DNA from: Rhodanobacter sp. C05
Lineage (GTDB): Bacteria; Pseudomonadota; Gammaproteobacteria; Xanthomonadales; Rhodanobacteraceae
Assembly: GCF_002001165.1 (NCBI RefSeq)
Contig: NZ_MUNQ01000018.1
Span: forward strand, 169,143 to 233,142
Direction: 5' to 3'
DNA length: 64,000 nucleotides
Part shown: positions 38,801-47,989 of the stretch, piece by piece
How positions within the stretch are numbered: the first letter of the stretch is position 1
Layout of the letters: every line of letters starts with the position of its first letter
The notes under the pieces: model-generated
Databases searched by the model: none
What the model was told of the DNA's origin: nothing
What the model saw: the letters and a program-made list of their open reading frames with translations, nothing else
Program-made: the position numbers and the translations under genes

Positions 38801-39008
38801 TCCCTGGATCACGTTCAACTGGAGCCTGCGGTATACCCCGATCGCCAATCTGGATCTGGCCGTCCTGGTCAACAACATCGCCAACCGGATGCCACCGGTT
38901 GATGCGACGTACACCACGTATCCGTACTTCAACGTGGAAAATTACAACATCTATGGCCGTGAAATCCTGCTCCAGGCAACCTTGAAATTCGGCGGCAAGA
39001 TCCACTGA
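35826..39008 (+). CDS. TonB-dependent receptor with N-terminal STN signalling domain
   Basis: This outer-membrane receptor is about 1,060 residues long. The N-terminus is uncertain: ATG 35826 is chosen to keep the hydrophobic signal LGRYLLLAALGSAILAIAVPVSAH close to the start, but GTG 35607 and ATG 35721 are in frame. After the signal comes an STN domain (RQYAIAPGSLRDALDALATQGNAQIIYAPELV...), which in FecA-type receptors touches FecR. A plug domain follows (TSGFNSVAEILQNS, LIDGKPV, IDVMPGGSSTIYGSQAVAGVINIVTR), then a long beta-barrel ending LQATLKFGGKIH. The upstream sigma/FecR pair makes it a probable signal-transducing receptor; its ligand is unknown, with protein fragments from the protease a candidate. 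Confidence 0.9.
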   Translation: MLADEPGWQAGFRVAGSTRGSPRECSVRRAQGSGRCRALGRYLLLAALGSAILAIAVPVSAHTPPIPTRQYAIAPGSLRDALDALATQGNAQIIYAPELVAGKRAPGISGRYTLINALRLLLTGTPLTWKTVNDSTIVLQPALLPDKVMHAVMTREPISAPKTLETINISGSLIGNIQIQTATPTYTISFEEIRTSGFNSVAEILQNSVLASGSVQGPQLAGSFTQGARAISLFGLGPEFTSILIDGKPVANFGRLYDGTINFSNLANIPMSMIDHIDVMPGGSSTIYGSQAVAGVINIVTRQHMDGGEISVGTGDFADGGGASQRMSFAYGHDFQKLSVLAMLEFDNAAPIWGYQRPLTAGPPSGGTSMPSIQSGILNYGTIDSFTGYPLGFLDPPAGCSSNLFGGSTALINISASSNLAGHYCGSPKMAGYTTYSNQSRSYDGMLKLRYDVNDKLRLYSDVLLDWQQQKWFPAVLEWFPDDLPGGAIEDAGSGNILYPEKSFAPEEMLNGTAGQMDRQQDLLYQIDIGANGQFGESDWDWDAYYLRSGDRTEVVESLAIADEIDRFFVNMFQPTGSSDPATGLALYQPNYTAFFQPVTPAQYASFTEGVGESSNTWINSTRLTISNTRLFHLAGGDAGLAVLAEGGNEAWYQPLNPLFADADIYEHATTGGGGRRSHLASAFELNLPLLKQLTVDLSGRYDHYALDDGSDNSKFTYKAGIEYRPFDSLLLRGNYATAFKAPDLSTIYLGPSDYYTQVTDYYLCAQAQSSNCSEYQTSVLGESRASRSLQPTTARSWAVGAIWSPDSRFSASIDYIHASIDDEIVAQSTDLLMQQDAQCLLGQINPASAECQAITNAVNGQVQRADQGGVPGPVIGITTYYANLANEVTDSLIASGRYQSDPTRLGKFGLQLDYSDMLKHSYQLAPGQPPFDELANPLYSAGFKSVLSGALSWTSPNGQWKSTWYGHRYGSSPNYTAATYGAAYAGSGWLHPWITFNWSLRYTPIANLDLAVLVNNIANRMPPVDATYTTYPYFNVENYNIYGREILLQATLKFGGKIH

Positions 39009-39110
39009 TGCGGACGTTCGCCTGACTCATGGTGGCATCTCCCGCATCGCATGCCGGGTGGTTGCCGGGGTGTGATCTTCGGCGCCCCCGCGTTGTTCCG
39101 GCTGACCGCA

Positions 39111-40325
39111 CTAGATCGCCTGCTTGCCATAGCGGTACTCCGCCAGCAGCCACAGCTTGCGCTGGCTCACGCTGAAACTGCCGGCGCGGTAGTCGCCGTA
39201 CTGCAGTTCCAGACTCAGGCGTGCGTCGATGTTCGCACGCAGGCCGGCGTCGATTTCGTCGCCGTAGCGCGAACCGCTGCCGCTCACCGGCTGGAAGTCG
39301 TGATAGGTGACCTGCCAGGTCAGCTGGTGCCAGGGCAGATCGCCGTAGACGCCGCCGTAGCGATCGAGCAGGCCATGCGGGGGAATGCTGAAAACGCCGA
39401 CCCAGCCATCGAAGCTGTGGCCCGAGCCATAGGCGATGTTGAATGCGGTGTGGCCATTGCCGCCCAGCGATTCCTCACCCAGTCGCGCCGATAGCGCAGG
39501 CAGGCCGTAGCCCAGCTCGAACAGGTGGTAGGGCAGGCTGAAGTGGGTCGGATTGTTGTCGTAATTGTTCTGGTGCGCCGCTTCCAGCGTCCAGCTCAAC
39601 CTGGTGGTGCCGTCCTGCAACGGCACCTTGCCGGTCCAGCGTGCGCCTTCGGTGCGCACGGAATTGGTGGTCAGGGTCAGGTTCTTGATGAAGTAGCCAT
39701 AGGCGGTCAAGGTGCCCAGCGGCAGCGTTTGATCCAGATGCAGCAACTTCCCGTCGAGTTTCCAGCGGCGCTGGTTGATGTCGGGGAAGTCCGCGCCCAC
39801 CGTGCGATTGACCTGGTCGATCCAGTCGAGACCAAGCGTGGTACTGCTGCCCAGTTTCACCTTGCCGGTGATGCCGTCGAACGACTGCGGATTCTGCCGC
39901 CAGGCGTTTGAGCTGAAGAAGCGCTTGTCGTCGAGGTTCAGGTACTGCCGTCCGGCGCGGACTTCAAACCAGTCATCGGTGTAACCGACCCAGGCGCTGC
40001 TGAGCTCGGTCGAACGCGGATCGGCCTCGGCCGGATACGGCGTGCGACGACCGGTCGTGTCGTTGTATTGCCGACCGAACAAGGACCATACCTTGGTGCC
40101 TTCCGCATACGCGGCAAAGTGTGGCGTCAGTGCCCACAGATAGCCCAGTTGCAGACGCAGCGTGTGGGCGTGGCCGGTATCCGCCAGGTTGTCCTGACGC
40201 AGCGTGCTGTCGCGATAGCGCAGGCCGATATACGGCGTGCTGACATAGGTGTTGGGAGTGTCGTCGGCGTGAACGACCTGCGACAGCAGCAGGCTTGCTG
40301 CGAGGATGTATTTGAGGCCCGTCAT
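39111..40325 (-). CDS. Alginate-export-like outer membrane porin
   Basis: This 404-residue beta-barrel has a signal peptide (MTGLKYILAASLLLSQVVHA). The body matches the alginate_exp porin family: YIGLRYRDSTLRQDNLADTGHAHTLRLQLGYLWALTPHFAAYAEG, EVRAGRQYLNLDDKRFFSSNAWRQNPQSFDGI and the aromatic C-terminus KLWLLAEYRYG. The family ranges from alginate to small-solute porins; no alginate genes are nearby. It is divergent from the sulfate ABC operon, so a role in sulfate or organosulfur entry is possible but only suggested by position. ATG 40325 is chosen to give the signal peptide. Confidence 0.78.
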   Translation of the reverse strand: MTGLKYILAASLLLSQVVHADDTPNTYVSTPYIGLRYRDSTLRQDNLADTGHAHTLRLQLGYLWALTPHFAAYAEGTKVWSLFGRQYNDTTGRRTPYPAEADPRSTELSSAWVGYTDDWFEVRAGRQYLNLDDKRFFSSNAWRQNPQSFDGITGKVKLGSSTTLGLDWIDQVNRTVGADFPDINQRRWKLDGKLLHLDQTLPLGTLTAYGYFIKNLTLTTNSVRTEGARWTGKVPLQDGTTRLSWTLEAAHQNNYDNNPTHFSLPYHLFELGYGLPALSARLGEESLGGNGHTAFNIAYGSGHSFDGWVGVFSIPPHGLLDRYGGVYGDLPWHQLTWQVTYHDFQPVSGSGSRYGDEIDAGLRANIDARLSLELQYGDYRAGSFSVSQRKLWLLAEYRYGKQAI

Positions 40326-40727
40326 GTGATTCCTGGCGGTGGTTTGGTGGTGCATCCAGTCTGGGCATGAGACAGCCGCCAGGAAAAATGAGGCGTTGAC
40401 ATATGGATATGCCAATGAACACATTTTTCATGGCGGATATGGAATCAATTCAGACGCCAAGAGGTAAAGACGGCCAAATGTAAAATCTTTGTACATGGCG
40501 GTTGCGACGATCGGCCATTGCAGGGACAGGGCATGCCGTGCACGCCAGCGTGCACATCCGTGGCTGGATGTGGCGTCTGGTCAGTAGTGCGCGGTGCAGG
40601 GTTGATGTGAAGCGATGATCTTTCCGGTGCTTTTCGCCAAGAGACATATGCAAATGGCTTTTGGCCATTTCGGGGCGGATTCCGTAATGGCTAGGCTGGC
40701 CTTCCTGCTCAGTGGCTGGAGATGGCA
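40326..40727. other. Divergent promoter region of porin and sulfate operon
   Basis: About 400 bases with AT-rich blocks (near 40395-40445 and 40470-40495) that should hold both promoters and probably a CysB-type activator site. No gene or clear operator symmetry was seen. Confidence 0.45.
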
Positions 40728-41726
40728 ATGAAAAAATCGCGGGTGATACTGGCGCTGCTTGGTACTGTGTTCGCGGCATCGGTGGCTGCCAGGGACGTCA
40801 CGTTGCTGAACGTGTCCTACGACCCCACACGCGAGTTGTATCGGGACATCAATGCTGCGTTTGCCGCACAGTGGAAAGCGCAGCATGGCGATACCGTGAC
40901 GATCCAGATGTCGCATGGCGGATCGGGCAAGCAGGCGCGCTCCGTGGTCGACGGACTGCCGGCCGATATCGTCACGCTGGCACTGGCTTACGACATCGAC
41001 GCGGTGGCCGATCACGGGCTGCTCGCCAGGGACTGGCAGAAGCGCCTGCCGAACAACTCTTCGCCTTACACATCCACCGTCGTTTTCCTGGTGCGCAAGG
41101 GCAATCCGAAAGGCATCAGGGACTGGGCCGACCTGATCAAGCCAGGCGTGCAGGTGATCACCCCCAATCCGAAGACTTCCGGCGGTGCCCGCTGGAATTT
41201 TCTCGCTGCCTGGGGCTACGCCCTGAAGCAACCCGGCGGCAACGAGGCGAAGGCACGGGCTTATGTGCAGGCGCTCTACCAGCACGTGCCAGTGCTCGAT
41301 ACCGGGGCGCGCGGTGCCACCAACACCTTCGCGCAGCGAGGTGTCGGCGACGTGCTGGTGGCCTGGGAAAGCGAGGCGCTGCTGGCACAGCAGGAACTCG
41401 GCAAGGGCACGTTCGATATCGTCGTACCCTCGATCAGCATTCTCGCCGAGCCGCCGGTAGCGGTGGTGGACAGCAACATCGACAAGCACGGCAGCCGCGC
41501 CGTGGCCGAGGCCTACGTGAAGTTCCTCTACTCGCCGCAGGCGCAGGCCATCGAGGCGAAGAACTTCTATCGGCCACGTTTGCCGGAAGTGTCGGCCAGG
41601 TACGCCGCACAGTTTCCGAAGGTGAACACCTTCACCATCCACGACGTATTCGGTCACTGGCGTCAGGCCCAGGCGAAGTTCTTTGCCGATGGCGCCATCT
41701 TCGACCAGATCGGTCCGGGGCACTGA
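40728..41726 (+). CDS. sbp: Sulfate ABC transporter periplasmic binding protein
   Basis: This 332-residue precursor has a signal peptide ([21 protein letters not shown]). Family motifs are [100 protein letters not shown] and [10 protein letters not shown]. It binds sulfate or thiosulfate in the periplasm. GGAG ends six bases before ATG 40728, which favours it over ATG 40722. It is first of the operon with cysT, cysW and cysA. Confidence 0.95.
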   Translation: MKKSRVILALLGTVFAASVAARDVTLLNVSYDPTRELYRDINAAFAAQWKAQHGDTVTIQMSHGGSGKQARSVVDGLPADIVTLALAYDIDAVADHGLLARDWQKRLPNNSSPYTSTVVFLVRKGNPKGIRDWADLIKPGVQVITPNPKTSGGARWNFLAAWGYALKQPGGNEAKARAYVQALYQHVPVLDTGARGATNTFAQRGVGDVLVAWESEALLAQQELGKGTFDIVVPSISILAEPPVAVVDSNIDKHGSRAVAEAYVKFLYSPQAQAIEAKNFYRPRLPEVSARYAAQFPKVNTFTIHDVFGHWRQAQAKFFADGAIFDQIGPGH

Positions 41727-41734
41727 GGACCATC

Positions 41735-42559
41735 ATGCGCCGGCGCATCCTGCCTGGTTTCGGACTCAGCCTGGGATATGCGCTGGCATATCTGGGTCTG
41801 ATCGTGCTGCTGCCGCTGGCGGCGCTGGCATGGAAGGCATCGGGCATCGGTATCGGCGGCATGCTGCATCTGCTGAGTTCCCCGCGCACCCTGGCCGCAC
41901 TCAGGCTCAGCTTCGCCGGCGCCATGCTTGCTGCCGTGATCAATGCCGGTTTTGGTCTGCTGGTGGCATGGGTGCTGGTGCGTTACCGCTTTCCCGGGCG
42001 TCGCCTGTTCGATGCCCTGGTCGACCTGCCATTCGCGCTGCCCACGGCGGTTGCCGGCATCGCACTGACTGCCTTGTATGCGCCCAATGGCTGGCTAGGT
42101 CGATGGCTTACGTCGTGGGGTATCCAGATTGCCTATGCGCCACCCGGCGTGATTCTGGCGATGGTTTTCGTGGGCTTCCCGTTCGTGGTGCGCACGCTGC
42201 AACCCGTGCTCGCATCGCTGGATCGCGATGTGGAGGAGGCCGCCGAAAGTCTCGGTGCCAGCCATCTGCAAACCTTCTTCCGGGTAATCCTGCCGGTGCT
42301 GGTGCCGACCCTGCTGACCGGTTTTGCGCTGGCGCTGGCCAGGGCGGTCGGCGAATACGGTTCGGTGATCTTCATTGCCGGCAACATTCCCATGCGCTCG
42401 GAAATCGCGCCGCTGCTGATCGTGGAAAAGCTGGAGGAATTCGACTACGCCGGTGCCGCTGCCCTGGGCATGGTGATGCTGCTTGCCTCGTTCATCCTGC
42501 TGATCCTGATCTCGCGACTGCAGCGCTGGAGCGGGCGCTGGGCGGAGCAACTGCAATGA
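41735..42559 (+). CDS. cysT: Sulfate ABC transporter permease CysT
   Basis: This 274-residue inner-membrane permease has about six helices. The EAA loop motif is [51 protein letters not shown] and [24 protein letters not shown] are CysT hallmarks. It starts 8 nt after sbp and overlaps cysW by 4 nt (ATGA). Confidence 0.95.
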   Translation: MRRRILPGFGLSLGYALAYLGLIVLLPLAALAWKASGIGIGGMLHLLSSPRTLAALRLSFAGAMLAAVINAGFGLLVAWVLVRYRFPGRRLFDALVDLPFALPTAVAGIALTALYAPNGWLGRWLTSWGIQIAYAPPGVILAMVFVGFPFVVRTLQPVLASLDRDVEEAAESLGASHLQTFFRVILPVLVPTLLTGFALALARAVGEYGSVIFIAGNIPMRSEIAPLLIVEKLEEFDYAGAAALGMVMLLASFILLILISRLQRWSGRWAEQLQ

Positions 42560-43413
42560 GCCGGCTGAAACGCCAGCCGCCCTGGTCACGCCAGATCGGA
42601 CGCGTGCTGCTGGCTCTTGTGGCAATCAGCTTTCTGGTCCTTTTTCTTCTGCTGCCGCTGGCAGTGGTGTTTGTCGAGGCGCTCCGGCAGGGTCTGCATG
42701 TCTACCTGTCGAGCATCGGTCAGCACGAAGCGCTGGCGGCGATCCGGCTGACCCTGCTGGTGGCGGCGATTTCCGTGCCGCTGAATGTGGTGTTCGGTGT
42801 CGCGGCGGCATGGCTCATGGCGCGCTTCGAGTTTCGCGGCAAGGCGCTGCTTGGCGCCTTCATCGACTTGCCGTTTTCGGTTTCGCCGGTGATCTCCGGC
42901 CTGGTCTATGTGTTGCTGTTCGGCGCCCAGGGCTGGTTCGGATCGTGGCTGGGCGCACACGACATCAAGATCATTTTCGCGGTGCCAGGCCTGGTGCTGG
43001 CAACCATCTTCATCACACTGCCATTCGTCGCGCGCGAGCTGATTCCGTTGATGCAGTCGCAAGGCAGCGATGAGGAAGAGGCTGCGCGGGTGCTGGGCGC
43101 CGGCGGCTGGCAGATGTTCTTCCGGGTGACCCTGCCGAACATCCGCTGGGCCCTGCTGTATGGCGTGCTGCTGTGCAATGCCCGTGCAATGGGTGAATTC
43201 GGTGCGGTGTCGGTCGTGTCCGGGCACATCCGCGGCCTGACCACGACGATGCCGCTGGAAGTGGAGATGCGCTACAACGAATACGACTATGTCGGAGCCT
43301 TCGCCATCGCGACCCTGCTGGCTTTGCTTGCACTGCTGACCCTGGCGATCAAGACGTTGCTGGAGTGGCGATACAGCGACGAGATTGCCGCACATGCCCC
43401 CGGTGGCCATTGA
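42556..43413 (+). CDS. cysW: Sulfate ABC transporter permease CysW
   Basis: This 285-residue partner permease has [22 protein letters not shown], the EAA motif [31 protein letters not shown], and [30 protein letters not shown]. These are all diagnostic of CysW. With CysT it forms the heterodimeric channel. The start overlaps cysT; cysA follows after 7 nt. Confidence 0.95.
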   Translation: MSRLKRQPPWSRQIGRVLLALVAISFLVLFLLLPLAVVFVEALRQGLHVYLSSIGQHEALAAIRLTLLVAAISVPLNVVFGVAAAWLMARFEFRGKALLGAFIDLPFSVSPVISGLVYVLLFGAQGWFGSWLGAHDIKIIFAVPGLVLATIFITLPFVARELIPLMQSQGSDEEEAARVLGAGGWQMFFRVTLPNIRWALLYGVLLCNARAMGEFGAVSVVSGHIRGLTTTMPLEVEMRYNEYDYVGAFAIATLLALLALLTLAIKTLLEWRYSDEIAAHAPGGH

Positions 43414-43420
43414 GACTGCC

Positions 43421-44605
43421 ATGACCTTGCAGCTTTCGCATCTGAGTCGCCGTTTCACCGGCATTCCTGCACTGGACGATGTCAGTCTGGCCATTGCACC
43501 CGGTGAATTTCTCGCACTGCTCGGTTCATCCGGTTCGGGCAAGACCACCTTGCTGCGCATCCTGGCGGGGCTGGATTATCCCGATGCCGGAACCGTGCAA
43601 CTGGATGGTCGTGATTTTCTGGCGGCCGAAGCGCGTGAGCGCAAGGTCGGTCTGGTGTTCCAGCACTATGCGCTGTTCCGCCACCTTACCGTGGCGGAGA
43701 ACGTGGCCTTCGGGTTGCGCGTTCGAGCGCGGAAATCGCGGCCTTCGAATGCGGATATCAACAGGCGCGTCGAGCAGCTGCTCAAACGGGTGCAACTGGA
43801 TGGCTACGGCCGTCGCTACCCGGCGCAACTGTCGGGCGGTCAGCGCCAGCGGGTGGCGCTGGCGCGTGCGCTGGCGGTGGAGCCGAGCCTGCTGCTGCTG
43901 GACGAGCCCTTCGGTGCACTGGATGCGCAAGTGCGTGTCGCCTTGCGTCGCTGGCTGCGCGAGTTGCACGAGGAACTGAGGCTGACCACGGTCTTCGTCA
44001 CGCATGACCAGGAAGAAGCACTGGAGCTGGCCGACCGCATCGCGGTCATGAACCATGGCCACATCGAACAGGTCGGCACGCCCGAGGTCATCTATCAGCA
44101 GCCGGCGACACCTTTCGTCTGCGAATTCATCGGCAAGATGAACAAGCTTGCGGTGACCTGTGCGGATGGCCGCATGAGCGTGGGTGACTGGGTGCTGGAG
44201 GGGCTCCCCGGGAACGATCGTCATGCCAAGGTGGTGGCCTATGTCCGCCCGGAACATCTGTCGCTGGGCCTGCCCGAAACCCGACCCGGATGGACGGCCC
44301 GGTTGCGGCATGTCTACCTGGCCGGCAGTGTGGCCCATCTCGAACTGCATATTCCCGCGATCGGCCAGACACTGGAGGCCGACGTGGGCGGCGAAGACGT
44401 AGCCCGGCTGGGCCTGCAAGTCGGCACCGAACTTCGTGTGGCGCCGCGTAGTGCCGTGGTGTTCGCCCTTGGTGAATCCGATGCCAGGCTGCCGTTCGAA
44501 GAGCGCTGGTTCTGGCAGGCACCGGATGCTGTTCCGCCGGTACCCAGGGCGACCAGCGTTGCTTCCATCGGCGAGGGTCGTGCACGCGCGGGGCGTTGCT
44601 CCTGA
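43421..44605 (+). CDS. cysA: Sulfate ABC transporter ATPase
   Basis: This 394-residue ATPase has Walker [11 protein letters not shown]-loop [21 protein letters not shown], signature [15 protein letters not shown], Walker [13 protein letters not shown] and switch His in [16 protein letters not shown]-terminal TOBE-type regulatory domain follows (about 245-360, [15 protein letters not shown]). ATG 43421 is taken as the start; the frame is open 36 bases further. The last 30 residues are unusual for CysA (low complexity R/A/G). Confidence 0.94.
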   Translation: MTLQLSHLSRRFTGIPALDDVSLAIAPGEFLALLGSSGSGKTTLLRILAGLDYPDAGTVQLDGRDFLAAEARERKVGLVFQHYALFRHLTVAENVAFGLRVRARKSRPSNADINRRVEQLLKRVQLDGYGRRYPAQLSGGQRQRVALARALAVEPSLLLLDEPFGALDAQVRVALRRWLRELHEELRLTTVFVTHDQEEALELADRIAVMNHGHIEQVGTPEVIYQQPATPFVCEFIGKMNKLAVTCADGRMSVGDWVLEGLPGNDRHAKVVAYVRPEHLSLGLPETRPGWTARLRHVYLAGSVAHLELHIPAIGQTLEADVGGEDVARLGLQVGTELRVAPRSAVVFALGESDARLPFEERWFWQAPDAVPPVPRATSVASIGEGRARAGRCS

Positions 44606-44790
44606 TCGGGGCGTCGACTGGACGCCATGACTGCTGGCACATGTGAGCGCATCCGAGCTGGCGTATCTCGATCAGGCTGTACCGCCTGGTGGTCAGCCCG
44701 TTGGCATATCGCCATACGGACATAGCGCGGATCGCGACCTGCAGTCCGTGTCGAAGCCACCGCACAACTCCTGCCCGATGAGGTATCTCC

Positions 44791-45243
44791 ATGGCAAACA
44801 CGCGCTCAACGACGCTGATAGCGATTCTCTACGGCGGTTTCATGGCCGGCACGATCGACATTGGCGTCGCATCCCTGATCAACGGCATCAACCCATTGAT
44901 CATCCTGCGTGCGATTGCCAGCGGCCTGCTGGGCAAGGCGGCGTTTCAGGGTGGCTTGCCGGTCTCGCTGCTGGGGTTGGGCTTGCAATGGGCAATGTCG
45001 TTGCTGATCGCGGCGATCTTCGTGTTTGCCGCGCGGCAATTGACCTGGTTGAACCGACGCTGGGTGAGCGCCGGCGTGCTGTACGGCGTAGTGGTATTCG
45101 CGGTGATGGAATATGTGGTCGTGCCGCTTTCCGCAGCATGGCCGAAACCGCATTTCACCACGCCGTCGTTTATCGAGAACCTGCTGGCGATGATGCTGTT
45201 CGGACTGATCGTGGCGTTCTTTGCACGCGGGTACTCCGAGTAG
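44791..45243 (+). CDS. Small four-helix inner-membrane protein
   Basis: This 150-residue hydrophobic protein has four predicted membrane helices (about 8-30, 52-77, 89-110, 126-146). NTRSTTLIAILYGGFMAGTIDIG at the N-terminus and PKPHFTTPSFIENLLAMMLFGLIVAFFAR at the C-terminus resemble conserved uncharacterised (YagU/DUF1440-like) membrane proteins. No catalytic motif is visible. It is followed by an MFS transporter 38 nt later on the same strand. Confidence 0.75.
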   Translation: MANTRSTTLIAILYGGFMAGTIDIGVASLINGINPLIILRAIASGLLGKAAFQGGLPVSLLGLGLQWAMSLLIAAIFVFAARQLTWLNRRWVSAGVLYGVVVFAVMEYVVVPLSAAWPKPHFTTPSFIENLLAMMLFGLIVAFFARGYSE

Positions 45244-45281
45244 CGGGATCATCTGCACGATGCGGCGATTACACTGTGCCG

Positions 45282-46532
45282 ATGAACAGCGCCGAGACGA
45301 CATCGACGATCCGCCATGGCACGCCGGCGTTCCGTCGCACCAACCTCGCGTTGTTCGCTGCAGGCTTCGCCACGTTCGGCCTGCTGTATTGCGTGCAGCC
45401 GCTGATGCCGGAGTTCAGCCACGACTATGGCGTGAGCGCGGCGGTCAGCGCGCTGTCGCTGTCGCTGACCACCGGCGTGCTGGCGTTCGCGATGCTGTTT
45501 GCCGGTGCGCTGTCGGACGCGTGGGGACGCAAGTCGGTGATGGTGGTGTCGCTGCTGTCGTCCGCGCTGCTGGTGCTGGTGACTGCGCTGATGCCGAACT
45601 GGCCGGCGTTGCTGTTGGTGCGCACCTTGCTCGGGTTGACCCTGAGCGGCCTGCCAGCGGTGGCGATGACCTACCTCGGCGAGGAAATGCACGTCGAGTC
45701 GATCGGCCTGGGCATGGGCCTGTACATCAGCGGCAGCGCAGTCGGTGGCATGGGCGGACGACTGATCAGCGGTGTACTGGCTGATTTTTTCGGCTGGCGT
45801 ATCGGCGTGGGTGTGGTCGGCGTGATCGGTGTGCTGGCGGGCCTGATCTTCTGGCGCGCGCTGCCACCGTCGCGGCATTTCGTGGCACAGCCATTGCGCT
45901 GGCGCATCCTGCTGGGGCGTTTCACCGGCATGTTCCGTGACCGTGGCCTGCCGTGGTTGTTTGCCGAGGGTTTCCTGCTGCTCGGCGCATTCGTCACGGT
46001 CTACAACTACCTCGGTTACCGCCTGCTGGCACCGCCGTACAGCCTGAGCCAGGCCGTGGTCGGGCTGATCTTCGGCATCTATCTGGTCGGCACCTTCAGC
46101 TCGGCGTGGATGGGCCATCTGGCCGGCCAGCTCGGGCGGCGCAAGGTGCTGTGGACGGCTTTCGCCTTGATGCTGTTCGGTGCGGTGCTGACGATGATGA
46201 AGCCGCTGCTGCTGATCATGCTCGGCATCGTGGCGGTCACCTTCGGTTTCTTCGGTGGCCATTCCATCGTCAGCAGCTGGGTCGGCCGCCGCGCCGGTGC
46301 GGCGAAGGCGCAGGCTTCGTCGATGTACCTGTTTTCGTACTACATGGGATCGAGTGTGGCCGGCGCCAGTGGCGGCCTGTTCTACGCCGCACATGGCTGG
46401 AATGGCGTGGCGCTGTTCGTCGGTGCGCTGGTGCTGGCGGGCCTGCTGATCGCACTGCGCCTGTTCCGCCTGCCGCCGCTGGTCAATGTGGCGACGCCGC
46501 CGACGCCGATGAGCAAGGGCGCGATGCCGTAG
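45282..46532 (+). CDS. MFS transporter, YnfM-like
   Basis: This 416-residue protein has twelve predicted membrane helices. The MFS motif A between TM2 and TM3 is GALSDAWGRKSVMVVSLL; its second-half counterpart is MGHLAGQLGRRKVLWTAF. YCVQPLMPEFSHDYGVS in TM1 and TYLGEEMH are typical of the YnfM/arabinose-efflux-like group. The substrate is unknown. ATG 45282 is the family start; the frame extends upstream through other genes without meaning. Confidence 0.9.
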   Translation: MNSAETTSTIRHGTPAFRRTNLALFAAGFATFGLLYCVQPLMPEFSHDYGVSAAVSALSLSLTTGVLAFAMLFAGALSDAWGRKSVMVVSLLSSALLVLVTALMPNWPALLLVRTLLGLTLSGLPAVAMTYLGEEMHVESIGLGMGLYISGSAVGGMGGRLISGVLADFFGWRIGVGVVGVIGVLAGLIFWRALPPSRHFVAQPLRWRILLGRFTGMFRDRGLPWLFAEGFLLLGAFVTVYNYLGYRLLAPPYSLSQAVVGLIFGIYLVGTFSSAWMGHLAGQLGRRKVLWTAFALMLFGAVLTMMKPLLLIMLGIVAVTFGFFGGHSIVSSWVGRRAGAAKAQASSMYLFSYYMGSSVAGASGGLFYAAHGWNGVALFVGALVLAGLLIALRLFRLPPLVNVATPPTPMSKGAMP

Positions 46533-46546
46533 CGCCTGCACTCCTC

Positions 46547-46647
46547 CTCCCCCTGCTTGCAGGGGGAGGCCGGGAGGGGTAAGGCTCTTGATCTGAAGTG
46601 CGGGCAAGAGCACCCCACCCCAGCCCTCCCCTGCGAGCAGGGGAGGG
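46547..46647. repeat. Paired GGGGAG palindromes between convergent genes
   Basis: Two hairpins, CTCCCCCTG-CTTG-CAGGGGGAG (46547-46568) and CCCTCCCCTG-CGAG-CAGGGGAGGG (46624-46647), separated by 55 bases. They belong to the same family as 10256-10276 and 30335-30356. They may also end transcription of both converging genes. Confidence 0.7.
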
Positions 46648-46655
46648 GTAAAGGC

Positions 46656-47939
46656 TCAGCGCGTGGCCGGTTTCAGCATGTCCTTCACCGCGTCGTAGTC
46701 GCCATCGTTCGCTGCGGGCGGCAGGCCGAGCAGGTGCGTCATCAGCGGATAGACGTCCACATTCGGAAACGCCGGAACCTTCGCTCCCACACGGAACGCC
46801 GGGCCATGCGCCACGAACAGCGCCTGCATCAGCGGATCGGCATTGTCGTAACCGTGTTCGCCGATGCTCACGTCGCCCTTGTGGCTGGCGAGGTAGTCGG
46901 TGGTGGTGACGCGCCAGCCGACATTGGCCAGGCACAGCAGCTGCGGTACGCGCGGATTGCTGCCGTAGTGCAGGCGCGCCGGCACCCGTGTCTTGTCCCA
47001 GCACTGCATGTGCTGCTGTGGCTGCTCGAGTTGATGTTCGATCGCGGCGAAATCGCCGACAGCCTTCGCGCTGTCGTCCTTCGGGTTGAAGCCGGCCAGG
47101 ATGCCCATGGCCACGGTCTGCACCTGGTCGAGCGGGATCAGCCGGTCGATCAGCACGCTGTTCGGCAGCGGCGTGCTGGCCATGCCGTGATCGGCCAGCA
47201 CGATCAGGTTGATCCTGTCGAACAGGCCGCGTTGCCTGAGTCCCTGCACCAGCCGTGTCATCGCTTCGTCGGTTTCGCGCAGCGCATCATTCACCTGCGG
47301 CGTATCCGGTCCGTATTTGTGACCGGCGTGATCCACCGCATCGAAATACAGAGTGAGGAACGTCGGTCGCTGACCGGCCGGTTCATCCAGCCACGCCAGC
47401 ACCTGATCCACCCGCTGGTCCGGCGTCACCTTGCCGTCGTAAGGCATCCACTCATCCGGATGGCGACCGTGGATGTTCGCCTCGGCGCCAGGCCAGAACA
47501 TCGTCGCGGTACGCAGGCCATGCGCATCGGCGGTCTCCCAGATCGGCGTGCCCTCGGCCCACCAGCGGCCGTCGCTGACCGCCTTGCGATTGCCCAGCGA
47601 GAACTTGCCCAGTTGCGCATCGAACATCGTGTTGTTGACGATGCCGTGGTGATCCGGGTACAGGCCGGTGACGATGGTGTAGTGGTTCGGGAACGTCAGC
47701 GACGGAAACGACGGCTGCATCGATGCCGCCTGCACGCCGTCCTTTGCCAGCATCGCCAGCGTGGGGCTGAGGCCGCGGTCGATATAGTCGTAACGATAGG
47801 CGTCGATCGAGATCAGCAGCAGCGGCGCAGGCTGGGCGGCAGTCGACACGGTGGTCGCTGGCGCAACCGGCGGCTGCGTGGCGCAACCGGCGCCGAATGC
47901 CGCCAGCAGGCACAGCAGCAGGCGAAACGGGAATTTCAT
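46656..47939 (-). CDS. Nucleotide pyrophosphatase/phosphodiesterase lipoprotein
   Basis: This 427-residue alkaline-phosphatase-superfamily enzyme has a signal peptide ending in a lipobox (FGAGC, Cys near residue 19). Metal and nucleophile motifs are ISIDAYRYDY (Asp), PSFPSLTFPNHYTIVTGLYPDHHGI (nucleophile Thr in LTFP), YFDAVDHAGHKYGP (Asp/His), VLADHGM (Asp-His) and GEHGYDN (His). These match the NPP/autotaxin-like group that cleaves phosphodiester or pyrophosphate bonds of nucleotides outside the cytosol. ATG 47939 is chosen to place the lipobox properly. Confidence 0.9.
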   Translation of the reverse strand: MKFPFRLLLCLLAAFGAGCATQPPVAPATTVSTAAQPAPLLLISIDAYRYDYIDRGLSPTLAMLAKDGVQAASMQPSFPSLTFPNHYTIVTGLYPDHHGIVNNTMFDAQLGKFSLGNRKAVSDGRWWAEGTPIWETADAHGLRTATMFWPGAEANIHGRHPDEWMPYDGKVTPDQRVDQVLAWLDEPAGQRPTFLTLYFDAVDHAGHKYGPDTPQVNDALRETDEAMTRLVQGLRQRGLFDRINLIVLADHGMASTPLPNSVLIDRLIPLDQVQTVAMGILAGFNPKDDSAKAVGDFAAIEHQLEQPQQHMQCWDKTRVPARLHYGSNPRVPQLLCLANVGWRVTTTDYLASHKGDVSIGEHGYDNADPLMQALFVAHGPAFRVGAKVPAFPNVDVYPLMTHLLGLPPAANDGDYDAVKDMLKPATR

Positions 47940-47989
47940 GGGGGGAGTCCTACGATGTGGCAACCATCCGCACATGATCGCGCACTGTC

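Noticed and set aside
44643..45281. Upstream extension of the MFS transporter frame
   Set aside because: It runs through a separate membrane-protein gene in another frame; the MFS homology begins at 45282.
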